Source: Pseudoalteromonas byunsanensis (GTDB lineage: Bacteria; Pseudomonadota; Gammaproteobacteria; Enterobacterales; Alteromonadaceae). Taken from it: a stretch of 64,000 nt of DNA. Of this stretch, positions 33,326 to 43,117 are shown one piece after another (position 1 is the stretch's first letter; every line of letters starts with the position of its first letter). The translations under genes were made by a program, and so were the position numbers. Below the pieces are notes generated by a model. That model was not told the origin of the DNA. It made no database searches and saw only the letters and a list, made by a program, of their open reading frames with translations. Where the stretch lies: positions 160,683 through 224,682 of the forward strand of contig NZ_MNAN01000037.1 in assembly GCF_001854475.1 (NCBI RefSeq). Reading direction: 5' to 3'.

Positions 33326-35815
33326 TTATAAGGATTTAGTGTAAAGCGGGCATTTAGAGTCTTTATACTTCTCATTGCCTTTGCTTAGCTCAGCTAAATC
33401 AAACCAAGGGATCTGCTTTGCTGATACAAACGCACATTCAACATTAATTTTATGTATATCAAATGGTTGCTTCCCAATCTTATCGGTATTGAAATCAAGT
33501 GGATTACTGTCTAGCACAATAAAGTCGGCCAGCTTACCTTCTTCTATTGAACCAAGTTTATCCGCAATATTGTGTTGCTTTGCAGGCACAATAGTGAGAG
33601 CTCTAATCGCGTCCATAATGTTAACACCCTGATCAGCATTAAGCGGCGTGCCATTACCTTCAAGGTTCGGGTAATACCAGGTATTGCGGGTAACAGCCTG
33701 TTCAATAAACCATATAGGAAACAGTGGACTAATGCTTAAATCGCTATGAATTGAAAAAGGAATACCGGATTCTAGCTCTACCTGCATTGGGTTGATCATT
33801 TTAGCTCTTTGTTCACCCAATTCATTTTCCATTGAACGACCCCAATAAGCAATGTGGCCAATTAAGTGACTGGGCATAAGATTTGGCAGTGTTTGGCGTG
33901 CTTCTATATATTTTGTAACCACACTTGGAACATCATCTGTAGAGAAGTCATCAGCACGATTAACCGTTGAATGAATAATGGTATGTGCCAAACAAGCATA
34001 GCTGCTTTGATGATCCGCATCATCACACAGTGGCGCTGTTGAGCGATTCATATCTAGCAAAGCACCGATGGAATCTTCGATCCCCTCATCTCCATTTGCA
34101 TGCAGATTAATGTACCAGCCAGAATCCGCAAACTGTTGTAGATTTTTCGCGATTTGCTTGCGATTAAAGTCAACATGCCCAGAACCAAACATCTCGCATA
34201 AGCCAGCGGCATCATAGTCATGACTTAAGTTGGCGCTACACCCTTGTGTCGAGCCGTCAGACCATAGCTTCACTCCCTCAACCGAAAGCATGCCTTTGTA
34301 CTTTACGTTATCGAATGCAATTTTGTACTGGTCACTATCACTTTTCTCTTTGCCTTCGTCTTTATCTTCAGCGAGCTTCTTACTCAAGTCATGCCAATCA
34401 TACAAGGAGCGAATGCGAGTCGCCGCTTTGCCAGACTCTACAATACACTTATAACTATTGACCATGTCTATCGTTGATCCGCCCTCAACGAAGGTGGTCA
34501 CCCCTTGCTGTGATGAAGTATTAAGTATATTTTCCATCACTTTTGTCACCGGGCTCTTCGATTCTAAATCACATACAACTGGGTTGGATGCTACATTTGC
34601 ACCGCCATGTTTGAGCATCCCAGCAACATTAAGATGCTTTGAATCAAAGTTTTTAGCTATCGCCTCTACAAAAGGCACATAAGAACTTTGTTCCTTTAAC
34701 AACCCTGAATACTGCCACTGGCCCTTATTTTCTACGATTGCCCAATCCCCATCAGGAAAATACTTAGCTTGCACAATACGCTGATAAGATTGCATAGCAC
34801 TTTTACTGTTTGCTTCACAGCTAAGCGTGACACTACCATCACGGTTAATCACACTTTGGTCTATCTCATCTTTAAGCTTAAGGTCGGCAATCTCTGATTT
34901 TGACAGCGTTTTGTCACACAGTCCCGTTTGTTTAAACGCAACCATATTGGCATAACCCAAATGCCCCGATTGATCTAACACCAAAACTGGATGAGTCGCT
35001 AATACATCACTTTGTCTCTTTACTGCATTCGTACCAAACGCTTGTGCATCTTGTATGTAATGCATAGGAAATTGTAAGAATGCCTTGTTGTCGTTAAGCG
35101 CTTTAGCGAACGCAGCTTTATTTTTCGCGTCGATGCCCGCATCGTTATTTGGGTTAGGCAAGAATGAATAGTTATTACTTTGAGACAGCAACATCCGTGA
35201 TGGATCAAGTCCATTACCAACCAACCATTGCTTATTACTGCTGACTTTGCTGGACCTTAGAGCATCTAGTGCCTCTTCAACATAGAGGTAGCAATTTGCT
35301 CTTACATTCTGTTGCAGAGTCGGTATGTCCTTACCTTGGTAATACAACCAACCATAATCTTGGTTAAGCTGCTGCTGATATTTATCTGGCAAGCACGGCA
35401 TTAAATTAGGAACAAAAGAGGTTTGTGCAGTGAGCTTTAAGTGAGCATGTGGCTCAATGAAGCCCGGCATAAGTGTTCTACCAGCTAGATCCAAATAGCG
35501 TACAGGCAACTCCAAGTGTGAGTAATTAACCTTGATATGAGCATTAATCTTACCTAAGTCACCTATTGCAGCAATGGTATCGTCAACAATCAGTAGGCCG
35601 ACATCATCCTGTTCATGTCGAAGCACATGATTTTTTTCATCTGCGGTAATAATATCACCACCATAAACGACTAATATACGCGGTAGCTCATCAATACCTT
35701 CTTGCAGCTTTGCACCCTCGACTTCCTTTCGGTACGTTTCATTTCCTATCAATGAACAGCCAGCCAAAACTAACGGTACGCACAAAGATGACGCCCACAC
35801 TAACTTTTTCATCAT
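33326..35815 (-). CDS. Amidohydrolase-3 family lipoprotein
   Basis: The 829-residue protein has a lipoprotein signal peptide (MMKKLVWASSLCVPLVLAGC, Cys about 19). The metal-dependent amidohydrolase barrel is seen in AGRTLMPGFIEPHAHLKL (HxH metal pair), VEGVKLWSDGSTQGC, WYINLHANGDEGIEDSI (His), PFSIHSDLSISPLFP (His/Asp) and LGSIEEGKLADFIVLDSNPL. The family includes YtcJ-like enzymes and others acting on amide bonds. The insertion-rich middle makes it longer than the usual 550-600 residues. It should sit at the inner or outer membrane facing the periplasm. Substrate unknown. Confidence 0.8.
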   Translation of the reverse strand: MMKKLVWASSLCVPLVLAGCSLIGNETYRKEVEGAKLQEGIDELPRILVVYGGDIITADEKNHVLRHEQDDVGLLIVDDTIAAIGDLGKINAHIKVNYSHLELPVRYLDLAGRTLMPGFIEPHAHLKLTAQTSFVPNLMPCLPDKYQQQLNQDYGWLYYQGKDIPTLQQNVRANCYLYVEEALDALRSSKVSSNKQWLVGNGLDPSRMLLSQSNNYSFLPNPNNDAGIDAKNKAAFAKALNDNKAFLQFPMHYIQDAQAFGTNAVKRQSDVLATHPVLVLDQSGHLGYANMVAFKQTGLCDKTLSKSEIADLKLKDEIDQSVINRDGSVTLSCEANSKSAMQSYQRIVQAKYFPDGDWAIVENKGQWQYSGLLKEQSSYVPFVEAIAKNFDSKHLNVAGMLKHGGANVASNPVVCDLESKSPVTKVMENILNTSSQQGVTTFVEGGSTIDMVNSYKCIVESGKAATRIRSLYDWHDLSKKLAEDKDEGKEKSDSDQYKIAFDNVKYKGMLSVEGVKLWSDGSTQGCSANLSHDYDAAGLCEMFGSGHVDFNRKQIAKNLQQFADSGWYINLHANGDEGIEDSIGALLDMNRSTAPLCDDADHQSSYACLAHTIIHSTVNRADDFSTDDVPSVVTKYIEARQTLPNLMPSHLIGHIAYWGRSMENELGEQRAKMINPMQVELESGIPFSIHSDLSISPLFPIWFIEQAVTRNTWYYPNLEGNGTPLNADQGVNIMDAIRALTIVPAKQHNIADKLGSIEEGKLADFIVLDSNPLDFNTDKIGKQPFDIHKINVECAFVSAKQIPWFDLAELSKGNEKYKDSKCPLYTKSL

Positions 35816-36305
35816 TTTTTCTTCCCAGTATCAATGCCTTAAATGGTAAACAATCTGTTTGTCACGGAGGCAAAAAGTAAACAAACACTAATGTTTAAGA
35901 ACCTTATACATTAGCTTCGTTAGGGAAAATGTCGATTACGCGGCATTACGCCATATACAATATCCAAAACTGAGCCCCTTCATCAATGACTGGATAAACA
36001 CACTAAGTGATGATTTATAAGTAAGTTAGACGGCTAGAGATCTGGCGCATTAATTACACCACCCCATTCAATTAAACAAAAAATTCATCCAATTATCATA
36101 AAATACCAACATATTTACATTCATTTACATTGCTTTTGTAAATAAAACAATACGCATAAGTCACTAATTTAGGAGAGTTTATTGTTCCAGTTGGTCAAAA
36201 AACATCTGGTCATACCATGGGTAAGTTTTAATCTAGCTATTGATCCAAACCGTATCTCAGATTATTCCTAGATTACTCATTCACGAGTAACAACAAGGAT
36301 ACAAC
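35816..36305. other. Divergent intergenic region, no gene seen
   Basis: These 490 bases lie between the divergent amidohydrolase and protease genes and should contain both promoters. It is AT-rich, with no open frame or strong hairpin that could be supported. Confidence 0.5.
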
Positions 36306-37961
36306 ATGAACAACATAAAAATGACAACAATAACTTTAGCTGTTTTAGGAACGCTTTCTTCTCCTCTGTTGATAGCCAAACAATCAGCACTACCAGACGT
36401 AGATATCAGTATTGTTGGTGGTGTTGAAACCCAACCACAATCAAGACCTTACCAAGTTGCATTACTAATGAATGGCCGTCAGGGCTGTGGTGGTACATTG
36501 ATTAGCCAAGACTGGGTTTTAACTGCTGCACACTGTGTAGACAACGCAAGCACAAGCGGCTTAACTGTACGTGTTGGCGCACATTCAATCAGCCGTAACG
36601 ACGGCCAGACATTACGTGTATCTCAGATTATCAGCCATGAACAATGGCGTGGTGCTAACAGTATTCGTTCAGGTTATGATATCGCGGTACTACGTTTAGC
36701 ATCGCCAGCTAACAGCCAGTACACTCCTGCAAAACTTGCAACACGCGAAATTGAACAGCAATACGCATCGGTTGGTGATAACGTGACCGTATCGGGTTGG
36801 GGGTTAACGTCAAACCGAGGCAGCGCAAGCGATGTGCTTCGTGAAGTAGATTTACCTGTTATCAGTAACTCTACCTGTAGCAGCCAACTAAATTTCAACA
36901 TTCCCAGCTCTGTGATCTGTGGTGGCGGTCAAGGTGGTCGTTCAGCATGTAACGGCGACAGTGGTGGTCCATACGCGGTACGCGTTGGCAATGAGTTTTA
37001 CAGCATTGGTACTGTAAGCTGGGGTATCTCGTGTCAAGGCGCATCAGCATTTACCAGAACAACCAGCTACCTAGACTGGATCAAAGCAAAAACTGGTATT
37101 GGTAACACTGACCCAGATGATGGCGCACCAGTAGCTGACTTTGACTTCTCTGTTGACCAACTATCTGTAAGCTTTACTGACCGTTCGCGCGACGACAACG
37201 GTATTCGCAGCCATAGCTGGAAGTTTGGTGACAACCGTGGTGGTACTTCGGCACAAGCGAACCCAACTTATCAGTTCAGCGAAGCAGGCACTTACAATGT
37301 TCAACTTACCGTAACTGATACTAAAGGTCAGACGAATACAACTTCTAAACAAGTACGCGTAACCAACGGTGATGATCCAGGTAGTTGTACCGGTGTTGAA
37401 GCATGGAGTGCATCAAAGTCTTATGCGCTTAACGATAAAGTTAGCTTCAACGGTTATGAATACAAAGCAATCTGGTGGTCACAAGGTGCCCAACCTGACA
37501 TGTACCCAAGCGTATGGCAAAAAGGTGAAGCTTGTGGTGATGCATCAACACCTGTAGCTGACTTCAGCGCATCTGTATCAGGCTTGAATGTAAACTTTAG
37601 CAACAATAGCAGTGGTAACATTGTTGCAGTACAGTGGAGCTTTGGTGACGGAAACCGCAGTTCAGCATTTGCTCCTAGTCACACTTACGCACAGGCTGGC
37701 AGCTATCAAGTTACCTTGTCAATCACTGACAGCAATAACCAAACAACTTCTGTGACAAAGTCTGTTTCAGTAACAGATGGCGGTGCTGGTGATTGTAATG
37801 GTATCGATGCTTGGTCTGCGCAGAAAGTTTACCAATCAGGTACTCTTGCACATGTCAATGGCAGTGTATATCGTGCTAACTGGTGGGTACAGGGTGAACA
37901 CCCAGAGTCTTCAGGTCCTTGGGGTCCATGGACTCGTGTAGGCGCTTGCCAAAGCATGTAA
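36306..37961 (+). CDS. Secreted trypsin-like serine protease with two PKD and two chitin-binding modules
   Basis: The 551-residue S1-family protease has a signal peptide, then the activation-type start IVGGVETQPQSRPYQVALL. The catalytic triad is in VLTAAHCVD, GYDIAVLRLASP and CNGDSGGPYAV. After the ~250-residue protease come PKD domain 1 (about 277-350), a CBM5/12 module (WSASKSYALNDKVSF, YKAIWW), PKD domain 2 (about 415-490) and a second CBM5/12 (WSAQKVYQSGTL, YRANWW). PKD domains act as spacers and CBM5/12 bind chitin, so the enzyme probably attacks protein within chitinous material. AAGGAT precedes the ATG. Confidence 0.9.
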   Translation: MNNIKMTTITLAVLGTLSSPLLIAKQSALPDVDISIVGGVETQPQSRPYQVALLMNGRQGCGGTLISQDWVLTAAHCVDNASTSGLTVRVGAHSISRNDGQTLRVSQIISHEQWRGANSIRSGYDIAVLRLASPANSQYTPAKLATREIEQQYASVGDNVTVSGWGLTSNRGSASDVLREVDLPVISNSTCSSQLNFNIPSSVICGGGQGGRSACNGDSGGPYAVRVGNEFYSIGTVSWGISCQGASAFTRTTSYLDWIKAKTGIGNTDPDDGAPVADFDFSVDQLSVSFTDRSRDDNGIRSHSWKFGDNRGGTSAQANPTYQFSEAGTYNVQLTVTDTKGQTNTTSKQVRVTNGDDPGSCTGVEAWSASKSYALNDKVSFNGYEYKAIWWSQGAQPDMYPSVWQKGEACGDASTPVADFSASVSGLNVNFSNNSSGNIVAVQWSFGDGNRSSAFAPSHTYAQAGSYQVTLSITDSNNQTTSVTKSVSVTDGGAGDCNGIDAWSAQKVYQSGTLAHVNGSVYRANWWVQGEHPESSGPWGPWTRVGACQSM

Positions 37962-37998
37962 GTAATTTTTAATTTCTCGACCGGACTTTAAAAAAACC

Positions 37999-38056
37999 TA
38001 AGTCCCATGTAATCTAACTTTTATATAAAAATAACGACTTGATATCATGGGACTTA
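37999..38056 (+). promoter_or_regulatory. Inverted repeat covering the next gene's start codon
   Basis: TAAGTCCCATG (37999-38009) is the exact inverse of CATGGGACTTA (38046-38056), and the latter contains the ATG of the gene at 38047. Folding in mRNA would bury the start codon in an 11-bp stem. No T-run follows, so it is not an obvious terminator. Confidence 0.5.
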
Positions 38057-39252
38057 ATCAGCAAACCGCCAGTGAACTTACCAGATTAGGTGAACGAATT
38101 AAAAAAACCCTCAATGCGGTTTTTGCAGAACTCCCCTTACAAGCTCATACAATCAATGGGTTAACTCAATTTTTGGACTATCACAGGTCAAACAGTCAGC
38201 GCGTTTTCAATGCAAAAAAGGCAGCAACGGGCGAATTAGTACTATTGCAATTACCTGGAATTAAGGCCTTAGAAGAGTTTACCAGCAAATTACAAACCCA
38301 CATTAGTGTCACGAATTACCAGCAGCTCCAACAAGTATGTCATTTGTTTGCTAAGAGCATAAAAATGTATGCCAGTAGCCATGCTGATCTAAAGCGCCAA
38401 CTACAGAGCTTACACGAGCCTAATGTCGATGAAATCCCCCACCAGCAAGATAAACGCGCGCAATTGTATTACGCAGCAAAGTCACTGTTGGGGTTTAGTG
38501 TTGAGCACATTTTCTGTACCTATATACTAACTCGTCAAAGCCCGAGCGCTGATTTTTTGCAAGAAATCGCACTTATCAGTAAAACAGGTATTAAACGCCA
38601 ACGTGGAGCACCTCCTTTTGTGCAGTTTTACACACATCCACACCCTAGCGATTTCACCCAACCAAAATTGTTAACGCAAGCCAGTCGTATCCAATCCAAT
38701 TCATTTACGATAGGTATTGCCAGTGAGTTCTCAACAACAGGATTAGATCAAGCATATAGCAGCTATTCTCCCAGTAATTCAGGAATAGTGTTTGACGATC
38801 TTCCCGACGCACCTCGCTTTGACGCCACCTTCATTTTTAATAATCCAGATGAACTGGTTAATCCACTGACTCATAAAAGCCAGTGTAGTTCTACCAGTAT
38901 CTCAATTAAAAACCCAACAAAACGGCTGACTTTGTTGGTGCTCGTAGACAAAGCTATAGATAGGAGCAGCAATGTTAATGTCGGTTGCTATCACGGCAAT
39001 CAAAAAATTGAAGAGGGTAAGTTAAACTCAAGCGATATGTGGACAGAGCGCTTACCTGACTTTCCTGAATTACGAGTGATCTCTCTAGAGAATCCTCATA
39101 ACCTGTTAAACCAAGATATGAAAATGCAGGCTAAAGTCGAGTATCTGTTAAATTATGCAAACCTTAACGCCGACCAATTTGTCTGCTACCTCATGGATGT
39201 TGATTTTCCAATTTGGTCAGCAACCTATCGCATCTATTTTGAGCACAATTGA
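38047..39252 (+). CDS. Protein of unknown function (401 residues)
   Basis: Not recognised. The product has no signal peptide or membrane helix. The N-terminal ~150 residues are mainly helical (ELTRLGERIKKTLNAVFAEL, FTSKLQTHISVTNYQQLQQV). The rest looks like mixed alpha/beta with several short strands (RFDATFIFNNPDEL, RLTLLVLVDKAIDR). A putative start at the first Met lies within an inverted repeat and no clear ribosome site precedes it. It is 85 bp after the protease gene on the same strand but has no evident functional tie to it. A terminator follows after about 55 bp. Confidence 0.55.
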   Translation: MGLNQQTASELTRLGERIKKTLNAVFAELPLQAHTINGLTQFLDYHRSNSQRVFNAKKAATGELVLLQLPGIKALEEFTSKLQTHISVTNYQQLQQVCHLFAKSIKMYASSHADLKRQLQSLHEPNVDEIPHQQDKRAQLYYAAKSLLGFSVEHIFCTYILTRQSPSADFLQEIALISKTGIKRQRGAPPFVQFYTHPHPSDFTQPKLLTQASRIQSNSFTIGIASEFSTTGLDQAYSSYSPSNSGIVFDDLPDAPRFDATFIFNNPDELVNPLTHKSQCSSTSISIKNPTKRLTLLVLVDKAIDRSSNVNVGCYHGNQKIEEGKLNSSDMWTERLPDFPELRVISLENPHNLLNQDMKMQAKVEYLLNYANLNADQFVCYLMDVDFPIWSATYRIYFEHN

Positions 39253-39304
39253 TATTCTTTTCAACATACTGATTCTGCTATTCATTTTTCCAAATACATG
39301 TCAC

Positions 39305-39336
39305 ACCTTTAAGCTTGCATTAAGTCTTAAAGGTTT
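39305..39336 (+). terminator. Intrinsic terminator after the 38047 gene
   Basis: ACCTTTAAG (39305-39313) pairs with CTTAAAGGT (39326-39334), followed by TT. The stem is a perfect 9 bp. Confidence 0.6.
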
Positions 39337-39409
39337 ATAAGGTACGCACAAAATTAGGCTAAGCCCTATTAGCCCTTCGACTTATTTATCTAACCATGTA
39401 AGGAACACT

Positions 39410-40192
39410 ATGCGTTACTTGTTACCTCTTTGTTCGTTGCTGCTACCACTTAGTACGTTTGCAACAACACAAAACTCTTCTGATAAGCAATGGTTTAACA
39501 CCGCAGAATATAATCACGTAGAGCAAAACAGCGTTGACTCTATGGTACTGTCAACGAGTTACTATTTTGCTCCACAGCAAAATACTGGCGTATGGGACGA
39601 CTTTGGGTATTTAGATACCGACTCGAAAATCTCAGCAAGTTATACTGACTCTGATTTCGATAACTATTTTAGTCTCTCTGGTGAAGCCTTTTACAACAAC
39701 TGGTTTGTTAATGCCGAAGTTCAAAACTTAGGAGAAGAAGACAATCATGCCATTGGGTTTGGTTATCTTTATAATGATGCACTCAAAGTATCAATCACTC
39801 AATATGTGCGTGAAGACAACTCTGATCCACTTTGGTTGCAAGCGCAATATAACCATCAGATCAATGAATCGGACTATTTAGGTGTTACTGTAAGCGCGCA
39901 AGACAATTTAGATAATTGGTCAGTATCAACTCGTTACTTTAGAAAGTTGGATGACGGTGCATTTTTTACCTTAGACGCAAGTCATGCTGATGGCGAACAC
40001 AGTAGTTCAGTAACCGCCTTTATGGCGAGCTATTACTTCAACACTAACTTTGCTGTTGGTGCGGGCCTAAACGACTCAGACCTACAGTTGGAAGCGAAAT
40101 ACTTCTTATCTGACAAGTATTTTTACCGTGCCTACTATTCAGACAGTGACCAAGGTGACTTAATTTCAGCGTCATTTAATGCTTACTTCTGA
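39410..40192 (+). CDS. Outer-membrane beta-barrel protein (putative porin)
   Basis: The 260-residue protein has a signal peptide (MRYLLPLCSLLLPLSTFA) and a mature part of alternating strands with many Tyr, Trp, Phe, Asp and Asn. It ends in ISASFNAYF, with a terminal Phe as required for BAM insertion. Strand-like segments include KISASYTDSDFDNYFSLSG, DDGAFFTLDASHADG and NFAVGAGLNDSDLQLEAKYF. The composition fits a 12-14-strand barrel, but the family is not named with certainty. TGTAAGGAAC lies before the ATG. It is followed by a strong terminator and is monocistronic. Confidence 0.7.
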   Translation: MRYLLPLCSLLLPLSTFATTQNSSDKQWFNTAEYNHVEQNSVDSMVLSTSYYFAPQQNTGVWDDFGYLDTDSKISASYTDSDFDNYFSLSGEAFYNNWFVNAEVQNLGEEDNHAIGFGYLYNDALKVSITQYVREDNSDPLWLQAQYNHQINESDYLGVTVSAQDNLDNWSVSTRYFRKLDDGAFFTLDASHADGEHSSSVTAFMASYYFNTNFAVGAGLNDSDLQLEAKYFLSDKYFYRAYYSDSDQGDLISASFNAYF

Positions 40193-40205
40193 CTTAGTTG
40201 ACTAG

Positions 40206-40234
40206 TAATGTGCGATGTCACCCATCGCACATTA
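40206..40234. terminator. Terminator after the porin-like gene
   Basis: A perfect 12-bp stem, TAATGTGCGATG (40206-40217) with CATCGCACATTA (40223-40234), has a 5-nt loop followed by ATTTC. It lies 13 bp past the stop. Confidence 0.7.
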
Positions 40235-40471
40235 ATTTCATTATTTCGGACCAAATGTTAACCAATATATCTCATTAGTTGCCAATTCATCACTAAACCA
40301 CTTCTTTGACTAGTCCCGTAACCCTTTAAAAGAAACAGAAAAAATCACATGCATACATCACCAATGTACTGGATATGAAAATATTTAAACACAAATGCAA
40401 TAAAAATAGAGTAGAATATCCAAATCTAGTGAACACACTAGATTAGTGCTAAACACGGGAACTATAATAAA

Positions 40472-43072
40472 ATGTTAAAAAAAACAATTCTAGCAACCCT
40501 GATCTCAGCGGCTTGCATTCCAGCTCATGCAGAGCTAATAATTTCAGAATATGTCGAAGGTAGTAGCTATAACAAAGCGGTAGAGGTTTACAACACAAGT
40601 GAACAAGCTATTGATTTGACTGACTACGCTCTTTCTTTTTATTTCAATGGCAGCGCTGATGCAGGCCGTACCATTGCATTAGAAGGAAGCTTGGCAGGTA
40701 AATCGACTTACGTTGTTGCTCACTCAAGTGCCAATGAAACACTGACAGCAAAAGCACAATTGCTATCAGGTGGCAGTTGGTTTAACGGCGACGATGCGGT
40801 TGTACTTGCCAAAGCTGGCAACATTATTGATAGCTTAGGTCAAATCGGTGTTGACCCAGGCTCTAGCTGGTCAGACGGCGATGCCAGCACGCAAGACAAA
40901 AGCCTAGTTCGTAAACCACAGTTCATCACTGGTGATGCGGATACCAGCGACACATTCTTACCTTCTACACAATGGCTTGCTAACGCTAAAGATGACTTTT
41001 CAAATATCGGTTTGCACTCTAATGAGTTGCCACCTGAACCTGAAGACCTGATCTGCGACCAAAATAACGTGCTGATCAGCCAAGTACAAGGTGCCGCTGA
41101 TGCGAGCCCACTAGCTGGTGAAGTTGTTGAAATACAAGGTATAGTCACCTCAGCATTACAAGGTGATGACCAGTTGAAGGGCTTCTTTTTACAAGAAGAG
41201 CTAAATGACCAAGATAATGACGTATTAACCTCTGAAGGTATTTTCGTTTATTATACTGGCACCGCTGTAAACAACGGCGATATCGTAAAAGTGCTTGGAA
41301 AAGTTGAAGAAAAGTACGGCCAAACACAACTGACTTCGGTTACTACTTTAAAAGTATGTGGTTCAGCTGCGTCAGTACCAGCAACACGTATCACTTTACC
41401 ACTAGAAACAGGTCTTGAATCAGTAGAAGGCATGTTGGTTGAAGTAACCAACGAGCTAGTTGTAAATGATACTTACGGCTTGAAACGTTACGGCGAAGTG
41501 CGCTTAGGTACTGAGCGTTTGTATCAATCAACACAAATTGCATTGCCAGGTGAAGCTGCAAACGCAGTTGAAGCGCAAAACAAACAAAAAGAAATTTTGT
41601 TAGATGATGGTTCATCGGCGCAAAACCCTGAGGTGATCCCTTACCCTGCTCCTGAGCTAGATGCATACAACACGTTACGTCTAGGCGATAAGGTCACTAA
41701 TGTGCAAGGTGTGCTAGGTTATGGTTACGGTCAATATCGTATTCAGCCTACGGTACAGCCAAACTTCATCTTAGCAAACCCACGTACTGACGCTCCTGAA
41801 GTAACCACTCGTGGCGATTTGCGTATCGCAAGCTTTAACGTACTTAACTACTTCAATGGCGATGGTCAAGGCGCGGGGTTCCCAACTCCACGTGGCGCAG
41901 ACAACGCAGAAGAGTTTGAGCGTCAAAAGGCCAAAACAGTTGCCGCTATGCTGCAACTAGATGCTGATTTGTTCGGTATTCTAGAGATGGAAAATGATGG
42001 CTTTAGTGAACTAAGTGCACTGGCTGATTTAACCGCAGCATTAAACGCACAAGATAGCGAAAACACCTACGCATATGTAAACCTAGGCACTGAAAAAGTT
42101 GGCGGTGATGCCATCATGTCAGCCATTATTTACCGTAGCAACAAAGTAAAAGAAGTAGGTACTGCTGCATTTACAGAAGTGGTTCCGTTTGACTACGGTA
42201 ACCGTCCACCTGTTATACAGACCTTCACTGATTTACAAAACAATGAAACGTTCAACCTTGTTGTTGCTCACTTGCGCTCAAAAGGTAGCTGTTCAAAAGC
42301 ACAAGGGCTAGACCAAGATCAGAATGATGGCCAAGGTTGTTGGAATCAAACTCGCGTTGATGCAGTTAAAGCACTTTCTAGCTGGTTAGCAACAACACCT
42401 ACCGGTCTGGACGATCCAGATACGATTATTCTTGGTGACATGAATGCATATGGCCAAGAAGATCCAATCCGCACTTATGTTGAGCAAGGCTATCAAGATA
42501 TTAAAAAGCAGCTACACCAAAGTACAACTGATTACTCATATGTATATCAAGGCCGTATTGGTAGCTTAGACCACGCTTTTGCAAGTGAGTCGATGATGGA
42601 AAAAGTTGTAGACATCGCTGATTGGCATATCAATGCTGATGAGCCTGTTGCGCTTGACTACAACACCGAATATAAGTCAGATAAGCACAGAGCAAGCTTG
42701 TACGCTGAGCACGCTTACCGTGCGTCTGATCACGACCCAATTGTGATTGAGCTTAAAACCCAGTCTAAGCAAGATATCATCGAAGGCGAGTTTACTGCTC
42801 TATCGGGCTGGTTCTGGTGGCAACGTTTTTCTATTGAATTGCCAGAAGGATATAAAAATCTAGAAGTAAGTATCAGCGGTGAAGGTGAAGCTGATCTATA
42901 TGTCCGTCGTGGTAAGAAAACGCACTTCTTCAAGTATGACTGTCGCCCATATCTATGGGGTAGTAATGAGAAGTGTTCTTTAGACAACCCACAGGCTGGC
43001 GTATGGCACTTTGGCCTACGTGGGATCCTTCCCTATGCAAATGTGACGCTTAAGTATAAAGCGAGCAAATAA
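40472..43072 (+). CDS. ExeM/NucH-family extracellular endonuclease
   Basis: The 866-residue secreted nuclease has a signal peptide ending in PAHA and a lamin-tail-like domain (about 20-150, AELIISEYVEGSSYNKAVEV). An OB-fold segment (about 200-310, VEIQGIVTSALQG, GFFLQEELNDQDND) follows. The endonuclease/exonuclease/phosphatase domain shows DLRIASFNVLNYFNGD, LFGILEMENDGF (Glu), TIILGDMNAYG and RASDHDPIVIEL (His). A C-terminal pre-peptidase-like domain (WFWWQRFSIELPEGYK) may aid export or surface attachment. ExeM-type nucleases degrade extracellular DNA and are used for biofilm turnover or phosphate scavenging. It is monocistronic with a strong terminator. Confidence 0.9.
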   Translation: MLKKTILATLISAACIPAHAELIISEYVEGSSYNKAVEVYNTSEQAIDLTDYALSFYFNGSADAGRTIALEGSLAGKSTYVVAHSSANETLTAKAQLLSGGSWFNGDDAVVLAKAGNIIDSLGQIGVDPGSSWSDGDASTQDKSLVRKPQFITGDADTSDTFLPSTQWLANAKDDFSNIGLHSNELPPEPEDLICDQNNVLISQVQGAADASPLAGEVVEIQGIVTSALQGDDQLKGFFLQEELNDQDNDVLTSEGIFVYYTGTAVNNGDIVKVLGKVEEKYGQTQLTSVTTLKVCGSAASVPATRITLPLETGLESVEGMLVEVTNELVVNDTYGLKRYGEVRLGTERLYQSTQIALPGEAANAVEAQNKQKEILLDDGSSAQNPEVIPYPAPELDAYNTLRLGDKVTNVQGVLGYGYGQYRIQPTVQPNFILANPRTDAPEVTTRGDLRIASFNVLNYFNGDGQGAGFPTPRGADNAEEFERQKAKTVAAMLQLDADLFGILEMENDGFSELSALADLTAALNAQDSENTYAYVNLGTEKVGGDAIMSAIIYRSNKVKEVGTAAFTEVVPFDYGNRPPVIQTFTDLQNNETFNLVVAHLRSKGSCSKAQGLDQDQNDGQGCWNQTRVDAVKALSSWLATTPTGLDDPDTIILGDMNAYGQEDPIRTYVEQGYQDIKKQLHQSTTDYSYVYQGRIGSLDHAFASESMMEKVVDIADWHINADEPVALDYNTEYKSDKHRASLYAEHAYRASDHDPIVIELKTQSKQDIIEGEFTALSGWFWWQRFSIELPEGYKNLEVSISGEGEADLYVRRGKKTHFFKYDCRPYLWGSNEKCSLDNPQAGVWHFGLRGILPYANVTLKYKASK

Positions 43073-43088
43073 TACTGCATAAAGCACT

Positions 43089-43115
43089 ACCGCCAGCCCA
43101 AACGCTGGCGGTTTT
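43089..43115. terminator. Bidirectional terminator between ExeM and PhzF genes
   Basis: ACCGCCAGC (43089-43097) pairs with GCTGGCGGT (43104-43112) around a 6-nt loop; TTT follows on the plus strand. It serves the rightward nuclease gene and, immediately beyond, the leftward PhzF gene ends. Confidence 0.8.
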
Positions 43116-43117
43116 AT

